Positions 57,029-64,000 of a DNA stretch of 64,000 nucleotides are shown here, piece by piece. The notes beneath the pieces are model-generated. The model saw nothing but the letters and a program-made list of their open reading frames with translations, ran no database searches and was not told the origin of the DNA. Positions within the stretch are counted from its first letter, which is position 1; each line of letters opens with the position of its first letter. A program made the translations under genes and the position numbers. Source of the stretch: Takakia lepidozioides (taxonomy: Eukaryota; Streptophyta; Takakiopsida; Takakiales; Takakiaceae). Location: positions 3,348,001 through 3,412,000 of the forward strand of contig CM060731.1 of assembly GCA_030704615.1 (NCBI GenBank). Reading direction: 5' to 3'.

Positions 57029-58025
57029 TTAAACCTTAATTCATTTGTAAAGGTAGCCACACTATCAGGAGGTCAAAATCTGGCAATTTTTTCACTAGGA
57101 AAAAGTCACTCACTGGCTGGTATTTGACTGATAGTCAAACTTGGATAAGTGTTATATCTCCGTAAACATATTTTGCTTTATATGTCATTTTTGTTTACTC
57201 CCATATATGTTCACACGAATGAAGTGTCTGATTATAATTATATAAATTTTCACAAAATGACCTTTGAAATGTGTTATTTCATCCATCCATCTATTATTCA
57301 TCTACATACCTATTATTTCATTCATCGAATGACTCGATAGCCGAACAATTTCAATGACTTTGATTAGCAAATTTCAATCATTTCAATTTGCATTGTACTA
57401 AGGTCAAGGTAGTCAGAAGTACTCACATATACACAAAAATAAAAACATCTACCAAAGAAAATCAAAAACCTCATACTAACTCATAAAAAGCAAAAGCTCA
57501 AAAATGGGTAACGGGACGGAGTTGGTAGTGACTAGTGATAGTCAAACCCACATAATGTTACCTCTATAAATGTTCTTTTGCTCTATTTCTTGTTTCTCTC
57601 TACCATAATTTACGCTTGCTTCAGGTGGCGCCATTTAAATTTTTTTACAAAATAAGTGTCCAAGACTCCAGTATATGTCACCAGATTTCACTAAGTATCT
57701 ATTATTTCATCCACATATCCATTATTTCATTCATCCAATAACTCAACAACGCAGCAATTCAGTGAATTTGGTTAGCAAGTTGACTTACTTATAGTGTCCA
57801 CAAAATGTCAAGTTTTGCAGGGGCACCGCTCCCCTTTCGTTTAATTGTTTTTAAAGAAGTATGTTCATTTCTATTTCTCTCTTTATGTGTTATGTGTCAG
57901 ACCCATGGTCTAATGTGAGTACATACATAAATATCATTTCCTAAACCCTAAACCTCTTTATTTGTGATAATGAATGAGATCCCTATAAAGTGTTATTGTT
58001 TATGTACTCCCAAGGCCTAAGAGCA
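57029..58025. other. Intergenic with duplicated block
   Basis: The block around 57275-57385 (tattatttcattcatc, then attagcaaatttc) recurs at about 57695-57785 (ccattatttcattcatcc, then ggttagcaagtt). No gene recognised. Confidence 0.45.
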
Positions 58026-58222
58026 TCCCCACTCTACGCCTCTATGGACCCCTGTACCCGTACTTTTCATTTACAAGTTCAAATTTCCCTCCAAACGTAC
58101 CACACCCTTGCCCCGCTACCGTATATGCCGTAGAGGGCGGACCCTGAACCCCTTCTCTTTCACTGTATCTGTGCACGATATACAGTGACTGGAACTCGTC
58201 CCGCAACCGAGTCGTCCAGACC

Positions 58223-59200
58223 ATGGATTTGTCAGAGCGTGCCTCCCAGCCTCTCGCTTCCAATCCAACTACAGTATTTCCAAAGCCAAGGAAGGGCAAG
58301 AACTTTAGCACTGACGAGGAGAGGCAATTGTGCTGTAGTTTTTTTGGCAATTTCCCAGGATCCCATGACTGGAAATGGTCAAAATCTGCGTCCTTTTACG
58401 ATCATGTGACTTCCCACTTCAATGTGAGGAGATCTGATGGGTGCATGTGCAAAGAGACCAACGAGGAGTCTCGAGAGCAAGTGGTTCATTATCAAACATG
58501 ATGTGTCGAAGTGGGTGGGTGTATTCGGGGCCGTAGTTGCACTGAAGGAGAGCGGAGTGAGCGAATAAGATAACATCAAGAAGACAGTGCAATTGTACAA
58601 AGATAAACATTCCAAAAAGCAGAGTTTCACCTTCCGCCATTGCTGGTTGATCCTTTAGCAAGTGCCTCGGTGAGCGGATCTGCACAGTGAGGACGTGAGG
58701 CGGACGCCACCCATGAAGCGGCCACACACGCTCCACTTGAGGGGGATGGCGAAGGGCCTGAAGCAATTAACCCAGTTGATGGCAACTCCGACCTTGAGAA
58801 CGCCAATGCCACCAATGTGCAAAAGGCGCCGAGGTTTCCAACACAACCCTAAGGATGTCGATCTGTCAAAGAAAAACACGAAGAGAAGCATTTGAGAGAT
58901 TTGGCTATCAGAGCATAAGCTGCTGCAACAGCCGAAATGGCTGTAGCCACTTGACAAAATACGGAAGTTCTTAATGATGCAAATGCACTCTCTCTTTTCC
59001 AAATGCCGGACATTAGAGGCACTGCAGATGCTAAGAAGTATCTTGTGTTGCGCAGAGCAGAGGAATTAACTAAATTGCGGAAGTGCCTAGCAGCACAGCA
59101 GACATCCGCTCCTCCTATCGACCCCAATATGCTCCCGATGTGACAGCCCAAGCTCTCAATCGTACTTCTGCCGTCGTAAGCCCTAAGGTGGAAATACCTA
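58223..59200 (+). pseudogene. Myb/SANT and NAM-associated-domain-like transposon protein, decayed
   Basis: Plus strand: GKNFSTDEERQLCCSFF, then in a second frame QDPMTGNGQ and FYDHVTSHFNVRRSDG, then WLIIKHDVSKWVGVFGAVVA, LKESGVSE, VQLYKDKHSKKQSFTFRHCW. This is the pattern of the Myb/SANT plus NAM-associated C-terminal proteins that accompany PIF/Harbinger-type transposons. Stops and frame changes occur near 58330, 58460, 58568 and 58655. A GAGCATCCCCACTCT sequence preceded by TAA at 58018-58035 resembles the left end of such an element, but I found no matching right end. Confidence 0.6.
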
Positions 59201-59846
59201 GAATGGATCATTTAAGAAATGTGTGCAGTTTTAGATGTGCAGTGTCGTCGCATATATTTTTCTGATGTGGGCACATAGAAATGAAATTTAATGCAAAAAA
59301 AATAAAAAAAATAAAAAAATCCAAATTATTTTGTAATATTGGTGAATATTCAATGTGAAATCATGGAATAACCTTGAATGGACCAATAGGGGGTACTATT
59401 TTGAAGAGCAAGTGCCCTGTGTCTGGAGCCAAAGGTGCCCAAAAAGTGTGCATCCTCTTTCACTTTACTGATTAAACAACATAGTAACATAGACCATGTC
59501 AGTCAACTAATATAACCATTTATTGATCTTAAAGTAACCTCCCACCTTAAGGAAAACTGAGCTCAAAGTTAGTTTGGATTAAACTCAATCCTGGATCGTT
59601 GATCTAGGTGAAATTCAATCTGGATCATTGATCACGGAATGTGATCCCCTCTCCTACATGTTAGGATTCATTCTTCTTGTCTGGACTTGATACTCTCTCA
59701 AAGTGCGCGCCGGTGGTTATTAACTTGTCCATTAAGTGGTGTCATCATGAGCATGTATGAGTTAAAAGGGTTCATTGGAGTTCCATTGTGGCCCACCACA
59801 TGACTTAATTTGGACCACTTGTGGTCAAAGCACCTTTTAAAGATGG

Positions 59847-59918
59847 CATATGGTTAGTTTTATGTATTTTTCTAGGGGTCCGTTTTCCATTTTGGGTGTT
59901 TCTACCTTACCATCGTGC
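59847..59918 (+). repeat. Dispersed repeat copy B (pair with 39852-39935)
   Basis: The first 40 bases are identical to 39852-39891, followed by ccattttgggtgtttctacc matching the other copy after a 10-base gap. Confidence 0.85.
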
Positions 59919-60810
59919 AAACGGTGAATCTGCCTCTCACTACAATCGACCTCATAGCTGCACCAACAGAGCATTACACTCCTCAACAATTCGTCCCACC
60001 CAGGCGTCCAAGTGAGGGAATCAATTTCTACGATGACGTACTGTCTCAACACAATTATGACTCTACTGATGGTGATTACGAGGAAGATTACCGCCCCTAT
60101 GTACGGCATCCCAAAATTTCAATTCAGTCCTCGAAATGTACCTCACCAATCTCCTATAAGGCAACCTGTTTCTGACGATGATGAAACACAGGGCAATGAC
60201 ACATGATATTTCAATAGTAATGACAACTTCCATGAGTATGTCTAATTTACAATAATCCCATCTTGTTTTCATATCATCATGCTTTGGGGTTTTGGTTCAT
60301 TGTTGAGAACCATATGTGAGATGGATTTGTGTGTAATAAATGCAAGAGATTTGTTTCAAATCGAGTACCTTGTACCCTGTGTTGTTTCCTTCAAGTGCAA
60401 TGATTGTGTAGAAATTGAAAGCACAATGGTATAAAAGTGAGCCTTGGGAAAGCAGGGATGACGAAGGTTGAAAAATCCTAGACTCAAGAGCTGCGAAAGG
60501 GATAATGAAGGCAAATGGTCGATGAGGATCGTCATCAAGGAGCGAATGAGAACGTCGATGTGAACTCCAGCAAGGCGAGAAGATATGATATAGAGATGTA
60601 ATGAGGGGCAAGGTTGTGGCTACGAGCAACCAACCTCTTCATACACCTTTGGAGAGTCTTGAATCAACCCCTTCAAAATAGCCCTAGAGGGGCCATTTCA
60701 GTGTGAAGGGTGGGGATGTTGTAAGACTTATCTAAGTTTGACCTTTGCAGAAGGTTCTGCCGTCGAGCATTGAATAGGTTATTAGGATTGAGCGTGGCAG
60801 TAATTAATGC
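59919..60810. other. Downstream of dispersed repeat; short unknown open frames
   Basis: The plus-strand frame 59915-60175 (86 codons, acidic, ending in a Tyr/Asp-rich part) might be the C-terminal remnant of a transposon protein, but no motif is recognised. Confidence 0.3.
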
Positions 60811-60904
60811 CACTTTAACAAGCTGCAAACCGCGAGAGGCTTTGATTGAAGCAACAATTTTGACATGCTGCCGAGTGGTTTATACTTGAGAGCTTTTTTA
60901 GACC

Positions 60905-61213
60905 AATCATACTCTTGACATGGTGTAAGGGTTCGTTGACCACATTTTCTCCATTGACTTCAACATGATGCAAAGTCTCTGGCCCCCTTAGGGACAGAGC
61001 CAATAAAACAAGCCTAAAAAACAAGCCTCAAACGCCAATTGGCTCTCTTGCTTTGCTTTGGCACAACATAAGAGGAAGGTAAGAGTAGGGAAAATGACTC
61101 AGCACAACACACCAACCAATGCCTTGACAAGGTGTAAGGTCCTTTGACCACATTTTCTCCATTGACTTGCATGTCTCCACAAAGTCTCTTTCTACAAGAG
61201 AGCCAATAAATGT
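60905..61213. repeat. Diverged direct repeat, about 100 bp twice
   Basis: 60905-61008 and 61115-61213 share ttgaca(t/a)ggtgtaagg, tttgaccacattttctccat, caaagtctct and gagccaataaa. They are separated by about 100 bases. Confidence 0.85.
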
Positions 61214-61428
61214 TCATTTTTTCATAAATAAAACTTGAATATACCCCCATCTATTTGTACATTGTTCTCATAAGTCGTCGCTAGTAGTGTGGAGTAACAC
61301 GAAGCCCTAATTCTCTTTCTGATATAGGCATGTAGTATGAACTGATGCTTCAATAGTACTTCTGAAGAGATGTATTTGTGTCTATTTTACTGTTACATAA
61401 AAGATTAAAGACCAACGTGTTGTCGTAG

Positions 61429-61500
61429 GGATCCGTGGCGCAATGGTAGCGCGTCTGACTCCAGATCAGAAGGTTGCGTGTTCGATTCACGTCGGGTTCA
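61429..61500 (+). tRNA. trnW-CCA: tRNA-Trp (CCA)
   Basis: A 72-base cloverleaf. Acceptor arm GGATCCG pairs with CGGGTTC (one G-U at each of positions 2 and 4), discriminator A. D arm has GTGGCGCAATGGTAGCGC, anticodon loop CTCCAGA in a TCTGA/TCAGA stem with anticodon CCA at 61461-61463, T arm has GTTCGATTC. No intron. Box A (TGGCGCAATGG) and box B (GTTCGATTC) are intact, and a pol III terminator TTTTTT follows at 61523-61528. The mature sequence fits the cytosolic plant tRNA-Trp. Confidence 0.97.
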
Positions 61501-61522
61501 AACCCGAAATATTGCTCCTGGC

Positions 61523-61528
61523 TTTTTT
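61523..61528 (+). terminator. RNA polymerase III terminator of tRNA-Trp
   Basis: Six Ts 22 bases after the tRNA 3' end. Confidence 0.85.
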
Positions 61529-64000
61529 GTTGTTTCAGTTTCAAGCAGTGTATGCACAGCAAGGTTTTGGATTTGGGTATTGTCTCGCTCATCTTCCGTT
61601 TGGCACAGAGATAGTTAACAGTTTGAAGGACTGCGCTCGTTGTGCATTCAGGCTGCAAGCTGAAAAGTTTCATTGTCTGGAGGAGAATCTTACATTTGCG
61701 TTGGATTAACCCTGCTAACAATGTTGCTGTGCAAGAAAATCATGCGAAAGTTTCAAAAGAGAATATGGATCTACGTTTCTGAAGTTACCGTGGGAATCTT
61801 CAATAGTCATGCAATGCAATGCTTTGTGCGAAGATATTATACATATGCGGAAATGAAAGTTTTGAAGCTTGAACACGTTTTGTTTGCAATTTAGAGATTA
61901 GTATAAATCCTTGTGCTGTGCACGCACGAAGAAGCTCAGTCTTGTCCTGAACGGGACAAGATCGCCACAAAGCAATCTTGTGTTCTTTTTCTGAGCCTCT
62001 TTAGCTATGCACATCGGGCACAATATCTTCATCTTTATGTATATTACGCCTGTAGTAATCAGTGGCTGGTGGATTCTTGTACCTCCCGAAACCATAACAA
62101 CTTGAATAGCGTAGGGAAGGGCTCTTTGCCCTTCCCCAAAAACCTTGCATCCGGCACACACACACACACACACCTTTATCAAAACACAATGCGAGTGACT
62201 AACTCTCAAATGCACCCCGATCTCTTATTGCAGGCTGACAATATACTGAAAGCACATTCTGCCTTTTGGTAGGCTTGCCAATCAATACAACTAACATTCC
62301 ACAGCAGCAAATTCACGGACTAATTTCCTACATCATATAAGCCGAACCCATCAGAATGTGAAGGACTCATGGAGATTACAGCTGAACAAAGGTACGCTTC
62401 TGTCAGCAATGACATGACTGGCTCAGAGCATTGAAGATTGCTTTCGGCATGTGGTTCCTAGTCCCATTTGTTGGCCTTCAATTCCAGCTGACAAACTCTA
62501 ATTTGGATCTATGCACCTTTCAAACGAAACAAGAATCTTTCTTCACAGCACAAATCCTCCTTACATAAATCATGATATAAACCAATCTGTAAAGCTTTAT
62601 AAAAGACCCAAATGAGGTGACTGTAGACGATGGTTCCTTCAGATCTCATCAGAATATGCAGTGGACATTTGATTTGTCACCCTCCAAGAAGCCTTCAACC
62701 GCGATCGTGGTCCCCACTACCACGGGAATCACAAGGGATGTCGTCTGGGTGTCCGTATGAGGAGTATGTAGCTAACTATATATAACCTCCAGCTTAAGTT
62801 AGCTGTTGACATGGAAAGTTATCTGCCAGGCAGGATAGCTGCAGGTACGTACCCTTCAATCTAGCTGCCATGTCAGATGCTAGTTCAAGCTTGTGTACAG
62901 ATCCTGAGAGGCCTAGACAGTATACAATTTTAAAGTTCAGAGGCTGACAGACCCAGCTTGGCCAACAACGGTGATGTGGCAGGACGTATTCAAATGCCAC
63001 AAAGGTTGGATTCATTTCCAGCGTTTGCAAAATCATGTCATCTACGACAGATGCCCAGAAGTTCACTGGAACATTTCTACAAGAGAAATACTCCTGTGCT
63101 TAGACTTCGTCGCTTGGTACTTACGTGATTAGCGAATGTAAAAGACTCCTGGATTTCAATTTCTTCTCCGATGATCTTGGAAGCGTTCACTAGCTTGCAT
63201 GAACGATGGCAAATTTGGGAGTATGGGTCCACTGTGTCTACCAACGAACGAGGGGCGCCTCGGACTTCCAGTGAAAATAGGGTATAAGCAAAATGGAGCC
63301 ACGGCAGCTGACGGTGTACTCTACCACGTAGAGACTTTCGATGGTTCAATGGCACATCGAGTGATTTCTCGTGACAATTACGGTGAGTGGCATATCCTGG
63401 CGAAGGAGTCGCAGATTGCTGATCTTGGAAATTAGGTCAGGCCTCAAAGCCTGTGATCAATCAGTGGAATCTGTGCTAGAGCCCACTTGTGCCCAATTGC
63501 CCAATTGTGAGTGAGTGGGTGCTACATAGTACGCGAGGAATGAGAAACCCAACTACATTTCAGTCTTTGCCGTCGCTTTCTTGAAAGATATAATCCACAC
63601 TCTAGGGTCGGTATGACAATTCCAGGGGTGATGGTAGCTGTAAGCATCTTGCAGTTGTCACTGAATTGGAAAATTGGGACGTTCGCTTAAAGTGTAGGGA
63701 TAACTGGCTCGGAATGATCACGCAAACAACTGATTTTCATCTGTGTGATCTGGAGTGGGGCAGGGCATGATCATAAGGACCACTCAGTTGGCAGAGAAGT
63801 TTGAGGAAGTGCGGAAACGTGAGAAGGTCTACGCCTATGTTTAGTATGAGGTGGTCAGGTTAGGGTGGAGCTAAACCCTGGTTTGGCCATCCTGAGCATA
63901 ATTCAGAGGGGTGGAACCTCGCAGGTGGGTTGTAAGAAACAAGGATTTCCGTGCAGACATTTGCTTGCAGTGAATGGATCGGGGAAGGGGATGATATAGC
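61529..64000. other. Right end of window, no gene firmly assigned
   Basis: A CA microsatellite lies at 62155-62173. On the minus strand, open frames at 63355-63077 (92 codons) and 63066-62794 (90 codons, ending in a normal stop) are adjacent, and the first ends near a GTAAGT at 63124-63119; they could be exons of one gene, but the simplest junction does not keep frame and I recognise no family. The plus-strand frame 63199-63435 overlaps the first. Confidence 0.35.
62155..62173. repeat. (CA)n microsatellite
   Basis: About nine uninterrupted CA units. Confidence 0.9.

Noticed and set aside
58018-59480. Complete terminal inverted repeats for a Harbinger element around the Myb/NAM-like relic
   Set aside because: A plausible left end (TAA then GAGCATCCCC) exists but no convincing inverted partner was found to the right.

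Overview
The window is nuclear DNA from a land plant. Intron-containing plant genes (class III peroxidase, plant-type CLC, plastid-type Fe-superoxide dismutase, BLISTER-like coiled-coil protein), a plant-type tRNA-Trp, a GNA-like lectin and PPR repeats sit in a matrix of decayed transposons. The density of old DNA transposons (MULE, PIF/Harbinger, piggyBac, CACTA), the PPR style and the small compact genes suggest a seed-free plant, probably a fern. That placement is an inference of modest confidence.

Layout. 1-2.3 kb: broken Ty3/gypsy pol (minus). 3.1-4.4 kb: 5'-truncated amino-methyltransferase-like pseudogene (minus). 5.3-6.65 kb: three-exon class III peroxidase (minus) with a duplicated 3' end. 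9.4-12.0 kb: decayed PIF/Harbinger element with transposase (plus) and Myb/trihelix ORF (minus) tail to tail. 15 kb: intronless GNA-type lectin (minus). 15.5-20.3 kb: AT-rich, no recognisable gene. 20.4-22.1 kb: nested piggyBac, SINE-like and CACTA remains. 23.5-27.0 kb: BLISTER-like gene, two exons (plus). 29.2-32.5 kb: Fe-SOD, eight exons (plus). 33.5-37.9 kb: complete CLC anion channel/exchanger, seven exons (minus). 39-41.6 kb: repeats. 41.67-48.62 kb: a 6,956-bp Mutator-like element (MULE) with a 9-bp target-site duplication. 48.6-50.1 kb: tandem repeats and a PPR pseudogene. 50-61 kb: AT-rich minisatellites, SINEs, a Myb/NAM-like relic. 61.4 kb: tRNA-Trp. 61.5-64 kb: nothing firmly assigned.

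The most unusual object is the MULE at 41.67-48.62 kb. Between matching 9-bp flanks (GTATGGTTA) and GC-rich imperfect terminal inverted repeats it carries two head-to-head broken genes: a SWIM-type MULE transposase (plus) and a multi-exon gene (minus) whose C-terminal half has the motif order of a beta-class N4/N6 amino-methyltransferase. One intron of the latter holds an array of short perfect or compensated palindromes. A second, independently decayed copy of the same methyltransferase-like family lies at 3.1-4.4 kb and has a more canonical SAM motif.

The host genes look independent of one another. SOD and peroxidase act on reactive oxygen in plastid and apoplast respectively, CLC moves anions across endomembranes, and the lectin is probably secreted. 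Exon structures were assembled by eye from GT/AG signals and frame; for peroxidase, Fe-SOD, CLC and BLISTER-like they close in frame over the full length.
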